Assembly: GCA_017445315.1 (NCBI GenBank)
Contig: JAFSUI010000013.1
Span: 62,001-126,000, forward strand
Direction of reading: 5' to 3'
Length of the DNA stretch: 64,000 bases
Source: Bacillota bacterium
Lineage (GTDB): Bacteria > Bacillota > Clostridia > Peptostreptococcales > Anaerovoracaceae
Part shown: positions 1 through 7,632 of the stretch, in pieces
Position numbering within the stretch: the first letter of the stretch is position 1
How the letters are laid out: every line of letters starts with the position of its first letter
Translations under genes and position numbers: made by a program
Notes under the pieces: model-generated
What the model was told of the DNA's origin: nothing
Seen by the model: only the letters and a program-made list of their open reading frames with translations
Database searches by the model: none

Positions 1-14
1 GAATATTCTTTCAT
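1..14 (-). CDS. start of the next gene after nusB (cut by window edge)
   Basis: On the minus strand an ATG lies at 14-12, preceded by an AAGGT Shine-Dalgarno-like stretch about nine bases upstream, and it opens a frame reading Met-Lys-Glu-Tyr before the window ends. In many Firmicutes nusB is followed by xseA (exonuclease VII large subunit), whose proteins often begin with a similar short stretch, so xseA is a reasonable guess. Four codons cannot establish identity. The gene would lie 12 bp downstream of the nusB stop, in the same operon. Confidence 0.35.
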
Positions 15-26
15 TATATTTGGACC

Positions 27-425
27 TTATTTATCGCCAATGGACTTGACTATAGACGATAGTATTCCGTTTATATATGATGGCGAATTTTCTTCTCCGT
101 ATTTCTTTGCGAGTTCAACCGCTTCATTAATTGAAACTGAATGCGGTACATCCGAATGCATAATCTCGGATACGGAAACTCTGAGAATTGCTATGTCCGT
201 TTTGGGCATTCTTTTGACATCCCATTTTACGCAATTCTTCTGGATGGTCTTATCTATTTCTTCTTTTTTGTTGCAGAGGATGCTAAAAATCTCGGAGCAA
301 TACTCTTCTTGCTTTCCAAGATCAAATCCCAGAAAAGAAGCTTCTTTGTCTATATCAAAATTGTTTAGTGCATCCATCTGGAACGCAACGGTCATCATAT
401 ATTCTCTTGCTTCGGATCTAGTCAT
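27..425 (-). CDS. nusB: transcription antitermination factor NusB
   Basis: NusB binds boxA RNA together with S10 and supports antitermination of rRNA transcription. The 132-residue product is all-helical in character, with the family pattern of an N-terminal R-x-x-A-R/E-x-x helix, a central K-R-M-P-K-T-D-I-A-I-L-R-V segment and the C-terminal S-I-N-E-A-V-E-L-A-K-K-Y block typical of NusB. I chose the ATG at 425 because GGGAG lies six bases upstream. A longer frame reaches 443 but has no better site. Its first 8 bp overlap the end of the asp23 gene, which suggests translational coupling. The asp23-nusB pairing is common in Firmicutes. Confidence 0.93.
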   Translation of the reverse strand: MTRSEAREYMMTVAFQMDALNNFDIDKEASFLGFDLGKQEEYCSEIFSILCNKKEEIDKTIQKNCVKWDVKRMPKTDIAILRVSVSEIMHSDVPHSVSINEAVELAKKYGEENSPSYINGILSSIVKSIGDK

Positions 426-771
426 TTTCATCTCCCATATCAACGCCTTCTACGTGAATATTAATATCGCTAAGTCCAATACCGACATCCTTTTTTACAT
501 CGCTTTGAATCCGTCTTTGGAGTTCCCATGCAAGCTGCGGGATTTTGATGCCATATTCTACGCGAATATAGACATCAAGTACGAGATTGTCGGTCTTGTC
601 TCGGACTATCTTTATTCCGTCTCTCACAAAGGTATCGCGTGCAAGTATTCCGCCTCTTATTACATCAGGTACATCAGCCATCTTTGTGACGCCCTTCATT
701 TCGGAAACAGATTTTGCGACAATAGTTATTAGACTTTCTTCAAAAACATCTTTTTTTGTATCAGTCTTCAC
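418..771 (-). CDS. Asp23/Gls24 family envelope stress protein (first copy)
   Basis: A 117-residue protein of the Asp23 (alkaline shock) family, similar in size and position to YqhY of Bacillus, whose gene also precedes nusB. The family core is visible: a helix with I-T-I-V-A-K-S-V-S-E-M-K-G-V, then I-V-R-D-K-T-D-N-L-V-L-D-V-Y-I-R-V-E-Y-G, then the amphipathic W-E-L-Q-R-R-I-Q-S-D-V helix. The start is a GTG at 771; the site upstream is weak, but a later start would remove the conserved first helix. It overlaps the CorC-like gene by 11 bp and nusB by 8 bp. Work on relatives links the family to membrane or lipid homeostasis. A second paralogue lies at 38966-39319. Confidence 0.9.
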   Translation of the reverse strand: MKTDTKKDVFEESLITIVAKSVSEMKGVTKMADVPDVIRGGILARDTFVRDGIKIVRDKTDNLVLDVYIRVEYGIKIPQLAWELQRRIQSDVKKDVGIGLSDINIHVEGVDMGDEND

Positions 772-2044
772 TTTCTTCTACGCTTTCTTCAGGTGGGAGT
801 ATCTCCATCTTGATTTTTTCTATTCTGCGGTCTGCAACCGAAAGAACAGTGAATCTATAATTCTTATACTCAACCACTCTTCCCTTATCACCGTCTGCAG
901 GAATCTCGCCAAGAAGTTCCATGACAAGACCACCAACGGTTTCGCTGTTTTCGGATTCCAGATTGATATCCAGTTCCTCATTCAAATCGTCAATATATGT
1001 CTTTCCGTTTACTATAGCTGTTGAATCGTCGATCTTCTTAAGGGCAAATTCTTCTTCGTCAAATTCGTCATCGATTTCGCCAACGATTTCTTCTATGATA
1101 TCTTCCATAGTTACGATTCCGCTGAAGCCGCCATACTCATCGATAAGTATTGCTATATGCTGCTTCTCTTTCTGAAGTTCAAAGAAAAGCGCATCTATAT
1201 TCTTTGTTTCCGGAACAAAATACGGAGTTCTCAAGATGCTTCTTATATCCACATTTTCAAAACCCTTGTCCCTTGCCTGAATCAGATAATCCTTTATGTG
1301 AAGTATTCCGATGATATTGTCGGATTCTCCCTCGCATACAGGTATTCTAGAATACTGCAGTTTCATGAGTTCATCCGTATATTCCTCTTGCGAATCGTTA
1401 ATATCTATCAAGAATACATCGGTTCTCGGAGTCATGATTTCATAAGCTAGCTCGTCATCAAATTCGAAGATACTGTTTATCATTCGTTTTCCTTCTTCTT
1501 TGATTTCACCGCTTTGCTGTCCTGCCTCAAGCATAGACATAACTTCTTCTTCGGAATATCTGTTAAGTTCAATCTTTGTCTTCTGTCTGAATAACAATAA
1601 TATTCCGTCCGTAACAACAGTCACTACAGCAACAAATGGCGTAAACAAAAGGATGAGAGCCTTTTGGAATCCTCCCATGCTTCTTACTATCGTATCGCTG
1701 TGTTGAACGCCGAGCTTACGCGGGAAAAGTTCTGCGAGCGTAACAGAAAGAAAAAGAAATACTCCTGCAGAAAAATAATCGTTATATGGAAGCATAACCG
1801 AAAGGAGGGTCCCTATAATGATTAACGTATAATTAATAAACCTATTGGTGTATCTATACCTAAATGGTTTGTTTAAAACATCTACAGCTCGTTTTTCCTT
1901 TGAATCGTCGTCGTCATTTGCAAGCTGAAAGAATAGATTCACATTTGCATTGCTAAACGCGGTATTGCATAGCACAACGAGTGCGTTAAGAAGTAGTATT
2001 GCTGCGATAAAAAACAAATATAACGGAACTTGATCAGATGACAT
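761..2044 (-). CDS. CNNM/CorC-HlyC family membrane protein with CBS domains
   Basis: A 427-residue protein in the usual order for this family: an N-terminal CNNM-type transmembrane domain (hydrophobic segments near residues 8-28, 70-90, 92-110 and 130-155), a CBS pair (about 190-320, with the E-I-M-T-P-R-T-D motif and the second motif I-D-E-Y-G-G-F-S-G-I-V-T-M-E-D), and a C-terminal CorC/HlyC domain (about 335-420, with N-S-E-T-V-G-G-L-V). Relatives are implicated in magnesium/cobalt export or regulation. The old name haemolysin is not informative. The start at 2044 has a near-ideal GAGGAGG six bases upstream, so an in-frame ATG at 2059 is rejected. The gene begins 1 bp after the U32 gene stop. 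Confidence 0.9.
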   Translation of the reverse strand: MSSDQVPLYLFFIAAILLLNALVVLCNTAFSNANVNLFFQLANDDDDSKEKRAVDVLNKPFRYRYTNRFINYTLIIIGTLLSVMLPYNDYFSAGVFLFLSVTLAELFPRKLGVQHSDTIVRSMGGFQKALILLFTPFVAVVTVVTDGILLLFRQKTKIELNRYSEEEVMSMLEAGQQSGEIKEEGKRMINSIFEFDDELAYEIMTPRTDVFLIDINDSQEEYTDELMKLQYSRIPVCEGESDNIIGILHIKDYLIQARDKGFENVDIRSILRTPYFVPETKNIDALFFELQKEKQHIAILIDEYGGFSGIVTMEDIIEEIVGEIDDEFDEEEFALKKIDDSTAIVNGKTYIDDLNEELDINLESENSETVGGLVMELLGEIPADGDKGRVVEYKNYRFTVLSVADRRIEKIKMEILPPEESVEESED

Positions 2045-2045
2045 T

Positions 2046-3287
2046 TTATTCCTCCTCACTCTTCTGAAGTTCTTTCCTGATCATATAATTTTCAAATACA
2101 GGTTCTTCTGTTTTAATTAATATCTTCTGTTTTGGGTGCGGCGCCTCAAGTATAGATTCTCCGGTCTCATAGTCCTTCATCTCGCTTATAACTTGCTTAA
2201 AGCATTTTGCATCGGGACCAAAGAATTCAACCTCGTCGCCAATAACCATTTTGTTTCTCTGCTCAACAAGCGCTTCCTTTGTTTCATCGTTATAAGATAA
2301 AACAATTCCATTAAAGCTGTAGGTCTTTATATAATTTGATGTGCTGTAATTCTGGGCATCATTTGGATATTCAAAATAAAAACCCGTGGTAAATGCTCTA
2401 TGGCTTGCCTTCTTTAGTTCATCCATCCACTCAGGATTAAATGTCCAACCCTCGGGGTTCTCATAATAAGAAACTATGGCCTTTCTATATGCGGAGATTA
2501 CCTCGGCAATATAAAAAATGCTCTTCATGCGACCTTCTATCTTTGCAGAGCAGACACCTGCTTCTATAAGCTCCGGAATATGCTCTATCATGCAAAGATC
2601 CTTTGAATTCATGATATAAGTTCCGCGTTCGTCCTCCTCAATCGGATAATACTCTCCCGGACGCTTTTCTTCTTCAAGAACATATTTATATCTGCAAGGA
2701 TGGGCGCATGCACCTCTGTTGGAGTCCCTTCCGGTCATGAAATTACTTAGAAGACATCTTCCGGAGTAAGATATGCACATGGCACCGTGAACAAATGCTT
2801 CAAGCTCCACGTCTTCAGGTAGGCTGGATCTTATTTCTTTGATCTCGCTAAGCGAAAGTTCTCTCGCAAGAACAAGACGCTTCATCCCCTGCTCTCTCCA
2901 GAACTCCGCGGTTTTTGCGTTTGTTAAATTGGCCTGTGTGGATAGATGAATATCTATATTTGGCATTACTTCCTTTATCATCATCATTATCCCTGGATCG
3001 GAAACAAGGATTCCATCCAAAGGAAGATGCTTTATGCTTTCAAGATATTCGTATAGAGGTTCAATATCTTCGTTATGCGCATAAATGTTAAGAGTAAGAT
3101 AACATTTCTTACCTCTATCGTGAGCAAAGGCTAGCCCTTCTTCCATTTCGGGTATGCTTAAGCCACCCGCCCCTGCTCTTAAGCTAAAGGCCTGGCCACC
3201 AAAATAAACGGCATCTGCGCCATATACAATTGCTATCTTTAATTTTTCCAGGTCTCCTGCCGGAGCCAAAAGTTCAAGTTTATCCAT
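2046..3287 (-). CDS. peptidase U32 family tRNA hydroxylation protein (TrhP-like)
   Basis: A 413-residue U32 protein. These enzymes, despite the peptidase name, carry out prephenate-dependent hydroxylation of uridine 34 in tRNA (TrhP, formerly YrrO/YegQ), or of 23S rRNA in the RlhA branch. The hallmark E-A-F-V-H-G-A-M-C motif is at 163-171, and four cysteines (C171, C178, C194, C198) match those that hold an iron-sulfur cluster. The 3'-adjacent order mltG-trmR-trhP is the same as Bacillus yrrL-yrrM-yrrN-yrrO and argues for TrhP over RlhA. Bacillus has two U32 genes here, this window has one, closest in length to YrrO. It overlaps trmR by 8 bp. Confidence 0.85.
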   Translation of the reverse strand: MDKLELLAPAGDLEKLKIAIVYGADAVYFGGQAFSLRAGAGGLSIPEMEEGLAFAHDRGKKCYLTLNIYAHNEDIEPLYEYLESIKHLPLDGILVSDPGIMMMIKEVMPNIDIHLSTQANLTNAKTAEFWREQGMKRLVLARELSLSEIKEIRSSLPEDVELEAFVHGAMCISYSGRCLLSNFMTGRDSNRGACAHPCRYKYVLEEEKRPGEYYPIEEDERGTYIMNSKDLCMIEHIPELIEAGVCSAKIEGRMKSIFYIAEVISAYRKAIVSYYENPEGWTFNPEWMDELKKASHRAFTTGFYFEYPNDAQNYSTSNYIKTYSFNGIVLSYNDETKEALVEQRNKMVIGDEVEFFGPDAKCFKQVISEMKDYETGESILEAPHPKQKILIKTEEPVFENYMIRKELQKSEEE

Positions 3288-3885
3288 TCTGTTTTATGTA
3301 TTTGCTTACCGCAAGTCCATCTCCTATATCCAAAATCTCTGTTTCAAAGCAAGGACTGGTTTTTAGATATTCAATATAGCCCTGCATATTTCTCATGCTC
3401 GTGCGATGCTTTCTTTTTACTTCCAGAGGATTCATTTTTGTAAGACCTCTCTGCCAGATATCGTCGCTCAAAATATATCCGCCTATCTTACAGAGTTTCA
3501 TGGCTTCTTTTATTAACTCCAGATAATGGCTCTTTCCACCATCTATAAAGATTAAATCAAAGCTGCCGCCTGTTTCCTCTATAAGTTTATTTGTTATCTT
3601 AAGAGCATCGCCCTTGTAGAGTTTTATATTCTTTGAAGTCTCAAATAATGAAAGGTTTTTCTTTGCTATTTCAAAGGCATACTCGTCTTTTTCAACAGAG
3701 ACGATTTCTTTGATTCCTTTCATCTCGCTGAATCTTAGCGCAGAATAGCCTATTGCCGTTCCATATTCCAAGATTCTCTTGGAATTGTTTTTGGAGATAA
3801 AACGAGCAAGAAACTCCTCTGTATCCCGTCTTATAATCGGGATATGATCCAGCTCTGCAATTGTCCTAAAATCAGTTGCCTTCAT
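3280..3885 (-). CDS. trmR: tRNA 5-hydroxyuridine methyltransferase (O-methyltransferase family 3)
   Basis: A 201-residue class I SAM-dependent methyltransferase with motif I I-L-E-Y-G-T-A-I-G-Y-S at about 38-48, acidic ribose-binding S-V-E-K-D-E at 63-68, and F-D-L-I-F-I-D-G-G-K at about 109-118. Its family (COG4122) includes catechol and caffeoyl-CoA O-methyltransferases, but the conserved position between mltG and a U32 gene matches Bacillus YrrM/TrmR, which methylates ho5U34 to mo5U34 on tRNA. It overlaps mltG by 14 bp and the U32 gene by 8 bp, and its own ribosome binding site is poor, so expression is probably coupled. The tRNA assignment is inferred from context. Confidence 0.82.
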   Translation of the reverse strand: MKATDFRTIAELDHIPIIRRDTEEFLARFISKNNSKRILEYGTAIGYSALRFSEMKGIKEIVSVEKDEYAFEIAKKNLSLFETSKNIKLYKGDALKITNKLIEETGGSFDLIFIDGGKSHYLELIKEAMKLCKIGGYILSDDIWQRGLTKMNPLEVKRKHRTSMRNMQGYIEYLKTSPCFETEILDIGDGLAVSKYIKQNG

Positions 3886-4927
3886 CTTCTACAGTCGCAG
3901 CATAAGCCTCTTTATCTCTTAGGAAGTCCTCGTAATTGGTGGAGAACGACATAGAAACACCCTGGTCGGTAGTCTTTACATAGTAGAGATACTCGGTATC
4001 TGCAGGATATAAAGCTGCTTCTATGCATCTCTCACCCGGGCACGCGATTGGTCCCGGGGGTAGTCCCGGTATAATATACGTATTGTACGGAGAATCTATT
4101 TCCATATCTTCAAACGTAATATACTCATGATTCTGTCCGATTAGTTCCAGAGCAAAGTCCAGCGTTGCGTCCATCTGAAGAGGCATTCCTTCTTCAAGTC
4201 TGTTATAGATTACACTTGATACAAGCTGTCTTTCTTCATCAAGGACGGTTTCTCTTTCAATTATGGAAGCCATCGTGATAACCTCATTTGTTGATAGTCC
4301 GAGTTCTTCTGCGCGGGCTTTGTATTTACTCCATATTTCATCAAAATGATCAAGCATTACTTTGATGAATTCTTCCTCGGTCGCACCTTCTTTAATTGCA
4401 TAAGTCTCAGGGAAAAGGAAGCCTTCAAGCTGATGCCTGCCGCTTACTGTACCCTCAAGGAAGTCGTACTCCGAATAGTCTCCGTTCTCGGCGAGATCCA
4501 TGAACCTATCCTTATCGATTAAGCCTTCCTCTGAAAGCTTGTTTGCAATCTTACCTACGGTATATCCCTCAGGAACTGTAAAGAATATTTCCTCCACACG
4601 TCCACCGAGACATAATGTGTCTGCGATTTCCTTTGTCGTCATTCCCGGAGAAAGCTTATAATGGCCCGCCAAGAACTTACCGTCATATTCGTTTAGACGG
4701 GAGAAGATGCGGAATCTAAGCACATCCTTGATTATTCCCTTTTCTACAAGGATTTCAGCAATGCTTACTGTTGATGATCCTTCGGGAATATCCAATTCCA
4801 CAAGTGAAGTATCTACGGCAACGTTCTTAAATGGTCCGTTCATGCCGCCCAGGAAATACTGATAAGCTCCAAGTCCTGCAATAACCAGTAAAAGCAGGAT
4901 AATAATGAAAATTTTAAACTTCTTCAT
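3872..4927 (-). CDS. mltG: endolytic murein transglycosylase MltG
   Basis: A 351-residue YceG-family enzyme that cleaves nascent peptidoglycan strands at the membrane. A short cytoplasmic lysine-rich start is followed by one transmembrane helix (about 6-27), a LysM-like region (about 40-110), and the catalytic domain with I-T-M-A-S-I-I-E-R-E at 217-226, where E224 is the expected catalytic glutamate. The P-Y-N-T-Y-I and G-L-P-P-G-P-I segments near the C-terminus are family hallmarks. The start at 4927 has GAGGGAG just upstream. It lies 80 bp downstream of efp, beyond a small hairpin at 4950-4972. Confidence 0.93.
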   Translation of the reverse strand: MKKFKIFIIILLLLVIAGLGAYQYFLGGMNGPFKNVAVDTSLVELDIPEGSSTVSIAEILVEKGIIKDVLRFRIFSRLNEYDGKFLAGHYKLSPGMTTKEIADTLCLGGRVEEIFFTVPEGYTVGKIANKLSEEGLIDKDRFMDLAENGDYSEYDFLEGTVSGRHQLEGFLFPETYAIKEGATEEEFIKVMLDHFDEIWSKYKARAEELGLSTNEVITMASIIERETVLDEERQLVSSVIYNRLEEGMPLQMDATLDFALELIGQNHEYITFEDMEIDSPYNTYIIPGLPPGPIACPGERCIEAALYPADTEYLYYVKTTDQGVSMSFSTNYEDFLRDKEAYAATVEDEGN

Positions 4928-4949
4928 AACTCCCTCATTGATACGCAGA

Positions 4950-4972
4950 AAGGAACGCTAAATGCGTTCCTT
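4950..4972 (-). terminator. hairpin between efp and mltG, possible weak terminator
   Basis: A perfect 9-bp stem (AAGGAACGC / GCGTTCCTT) with a 5-base loop lies between the efp stop and the mltG start. In the direction of transcription the stem is followed by only three T residues before C and G, so it may be a leaky terminator, an attenuator or an RNA-stabilising structure that sets the ratio of efp to mltG. Confidence 0.45.
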
Positions 4973-5007
4973 ATACTTTAAGACTACATGTTAAACTGCA
5001 TAAAGGA

Positions 5008-5571
5008 TTATTCCTTTGCTCTTCCGAGATACTCACCTGTACGTGTGTCAATCTGGATTTTTTCGCCTTCTTCAATAAAGATTGGAACCTGAACAACGGC
5101 ACCCGTCTCAACAGTAGCTGACTTTGTAACATTGGTCGCGGTATCGCCCTTAACTCCGGGTTCTGTCTCTATAACCGTCAGATTTACAAAATTCGGTGCT
5201 TCAACAAGGAATGCCTGCTCCTTGAAGAATTTGATTGTGGCTTCATCATTCTCTCTGAGATACTTGATTGCATCCTCAACCTGCTCATAGGATAGCGGAA
5301 TCTGCTCATAAGTGTCCTTATCCATGAAGTAATAAAGCTCGCCGTCATTATAGAGATACTGCATGGTCTTGGTCTCTATTCTTGCGTTTTCGAACTTTTC
5401 ACTCGGGTTGAACGCTTCCTCGCGAGTAGCCCCTGTCAAAATGTTTTTATACTTTGTTCTAACAAAGGCGGCTCCTTTGCCGGGCTTTACATGCTGAAAA
5501 TCCACAACAACATGTGGTTCACCATTAATTTCAAAAGTCATACCTTTTCTAAAATCGCTTGCTGTGATCAT
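5008..5571 (-). CDS. efp: translation elongation factor P
   Basis: EF-P relieves ribosome stalling at polyproline stretches. The 187-residue protein has the usual length and three beta-barrel domains. The KOW-like N-terminal domain carries P-G-K-G-A-A-F-V-R at 30-38 with K32 at the site that is post-translationally modified in many bacteria. The C-terminal signature [10 protein letters not shown] near the end is also typical. The start at 5571 is preceded by AAAGGAGA at good spacing. A 57-bp gap separates it from the RNase J gene and contains a consensus -10 hexamer, so it may have its own promoter. Confidence 0.97.
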   Translation of the reverse strand: MITASDFRKGMTFEINGEPHVVVDFQHVKPGKGAAFVRTKYKNILTGATREEAFNPSEKFENARIETKTMQYLYNDGELYYFMDKDTYEQIPLSYEQVEDAIKYLRENDEATIKFFKEQAFLVEAPNFVNLTVIETEPGVKGDTATNVTKSATVETGAVVQVPIFIEEGEKIQIDTRTGEYLGRAKE

Positions 5572-5610
5572 ATTTTTCTCCTTTGGATTGTCTGATTATT
5601 CGACTTTACT

Positions 5611-5616
5611 ATTATA
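5611..5616 (-). promoter_or_regulatory. possible efp promoter (-10 element)
   Basis: A perfect TATAAT hexamer on the minus strand lies 40 bp upstream of the efp start, in the gap after the RNase J stop. No good -35 hexamer sits at 16-18 bp, so this is only a candidate. Confidence 0.35.
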
Positions 5617-5628
5617 CAACAATTATGG

Positions 5629-7623
5629 CTATATTTCCATAAACAAAGGCATAATTATGGGGCTTCTCTGCGTTCTTTTCATGATAAAACGCCTTATTTC
5701 CGTCTTAACTGCGTCTTGGATTTCGTGGATATCATCCACACCGCCTTCCAACTTGGCAAAAATTACTTTTTCTGCCAATTTTTCGGCCTCATCGATTATT
5801 TCGTCATTGGCTTTCACATAGATAAATCCATGAGATTTAATGCTTGGGCCGGACATGATAATCCCTCTATCAAGATCCAGAGCCGCAGCAATTACAACAA
5901 GTCCTGAATTGGAAAGCTGCTTTCTCTCTCTGAGGACGGAGCTTCCGACATCGCCTATTCCTAAACCATCAACAAGTACATCATCGGCACTTACGATATT
6001 TCTCGTATGCTCAGCGGAACGTGAAGTGACGCAGAGTTCATCTCCGTTGGAAAGAATGAATATTCTATCCTTCTTCATTCCGAGCTGCTTGGCGAGCTCT
6101 GCATGAATAACGAGATGTCTTGTCTCTCCGTGAACCGGCATAAAATACTTTGGTTTAATTAGCGTATGTACAAGCTTAAGTTCCTCTTGACAAGCATGTC
6201 CCGAAACATGTATATCAAGTACTTCGTTATATATAACATCTACGTCTTTTTCAAAGAGCCTGTTTACAACGTTGGATACACTCTTCTCGTTACCCGGAAC
6301 AGGTGTTGATGAAAGTATTACAGTATCACCTTTTTTGAGCTTTACAAGCTTATGTTCATCACTTGCCATCCTGGCGAGCGCGGACATCGGTTCTCCTTGG
6401 CTTCCTGTAGTTATAACAACAAGCTTCTTATCGTCCTCGCTCTGGGAAAGGCTCATATCCACAAAGGAGCCCTGCGGAATCTTTAGATATCCGAGTTCCT
6501 GTGCAAGCGTTACGACCTTTTCCATACTCTTACCGGAAACAGAAAAATGTCTTCCGTATTTGGCTGTGAGTTCTATTATTCTTTGAATTCTGTTGATATT
6601 TGAGGAGAATGTCGCAATTATAATTCTTCCCTTGGCATTTCTAAAAATACCATCAAGAGCCTCTCCTACTTTTTGTTCGGATTTTGTAAAGCCCGGACGA
6701 GCCGCGTTGGTGCTATCCGACAGCATGATATCTACGCCGCGCTTACCAATTTCCGCATATTTTTGAAGATCTATAGGTTTTCCGTCTATCGGTGTATAGT
6801 CAACCTTAAAATCTCCGGTATGGAATAATGTAGCAGCAGGCGTAACAACATAGAAGCATACAGCATCGGCAACAGAATGTGTTGTATGAACGGTTTCAAT
6901 GCTGAACTCACCGAGCCTGATAACATCACCTGCATTAAATACATGGGTTTCAGCTTTGATTCCGTGTTCCTTTAATTTGTTTTCTATAAGTCCAACAGTG
7001 ATTGCCGTTCCATAGATTGGAATATTTACCTTCTTTAGAAGATATGGAATTCCGCCTATATGGTCCTCATGGCCATGCGTCACTATAAGACCGAGAACAT
7101 TTTTGGCATTATTTTCAATAAGTGTAAAGTCAGGAATAACGATATCTATGCCGAACATATCGTCTTCCGGGAAGGACATTCCGCAGTCAATAATAAGGAA
7201 CTGATTATTGTACTCAAGAACCGTCATATTCTTTCCGATTTCGTTAAGACCGCCTATCGGATAGATTTTGAGCTCGCCCTTCTTCTTTGGGTTAACCTTT
7301 TTCTCTATTATCTTTTTTACGTCAGAACTCTTCTCTGCAATTTTCTTGCTTATGCTCTTCGCTGCAGATCTTCCTGTGGAACGAGTTTTAGCCTGGCTAG
7401 TCTTGATTTTATTCGTCTTGGCCCTAGAAGTCTTAGTCTTTGGACTTGTCTTTGGCTTTTTCTCTCCAGCCTTAGGCTTTGTATTTGTCTTTAGATTGGC
7501 TTTAACTTTTGCCCTTACACTACTCTTACTTGTTTTCTCTTTCTTATCCTTAGTTTTTGTTTCTCTCTTTTTGGGGCTAGTCGATTTTTTTATCTGCCCT
7601 TTTTCCTTTTTAGTCTCTCTCAT
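5629..7623 (-). CDS. rnj: ribonuclease J with long basic N-terminal extension
   Basis: RNase J is a metallo-beta-lactamase/beta-CASP enzyme with endo- and 5'-to-3' exoribonuclease activity in mRNA decay and rRNA maturation. The catalytic core begins at about residue 117 (E-L-K-I-Y-P-I-G-G) and carries the zinc motif T-H-G-H-E-D-H-I-G-G (H183, H185, D187, H188), the H-T-T-H-S motif, and the beta-CASP and C-terminal domains. Length is 664 residues against about 555 for the family; the difference is a 112-residue tail of almost only Lys, Thr, Ser, Ala and Arg. The frame is open throughout, and AGAGGG lies just upstream of the ATG at 7623. The gene starts 9 bp after leuS. Confidence 0.92.
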   Translation of the reverse strand: MRETKKEKGQIKKSTSPKKRETKTKDKKEKTSKSSVRAKVKANLKTNTKPKAGEKKPKTSPKTKTSRAKTNKIKTSQAKTRSTGRSAAKSISKKIAEKSSDVKKIIEKKVNPKKKGELKIYPIGGLNEIGKNMTVLEYNNQFLIIDCGMSFPEDDMFGIDIVIPDFTLIENNAKNVLGLIVTHGHEDHIGGIPYLLKKVNIPIYGTAITVGLIENKLKEHGIKAETHVFNAGDVIRLGEFSIETVHTTHSVADAVCFYVVTPAATLFHTGDFKVDYTPIDGKPIDLQKYAEIGKRGVDIMLSDSTNAARPGFTKSEQKVGEALDGIFRNAKGRIIIATFSSNINRIQRIIELTAKYGRHFSVSGKSMEKVVTLAQELGYLKIPQGSFVDMSLSQSEDDKKLVVITTGSQGEPMSALARMASDEHKLVKLKKGDTVILSSTPVPGNEKSVSNVVNRLFEKDVDVIYNEVLDIHVSGHACQEELKLVHTLIKPKYFMPVHGETRHLVIHAELAKQLGMKKDRIFILSNGDELCVTSRSAEHTRNIVSADDVLVDGLGIGDVGSSVLRERKQLSNSGLVVIAAALDLDRGIIMSGPSIKSHGFIYVKANDEIIDEAEKLAEKVIFAKLEGGVDDIHEIQDAVKTEIRRFIMKRTQRSPIIMPLFMEI

Positions 7624-7632
7624 ATACCCTCT

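Noticed and set aside
40..732. Plus-strand open frame of 230 codons opposite nusB and asp23
   Set aside because: It is antisense to two well-supported genes, has no ribosome binding site and no family signature.
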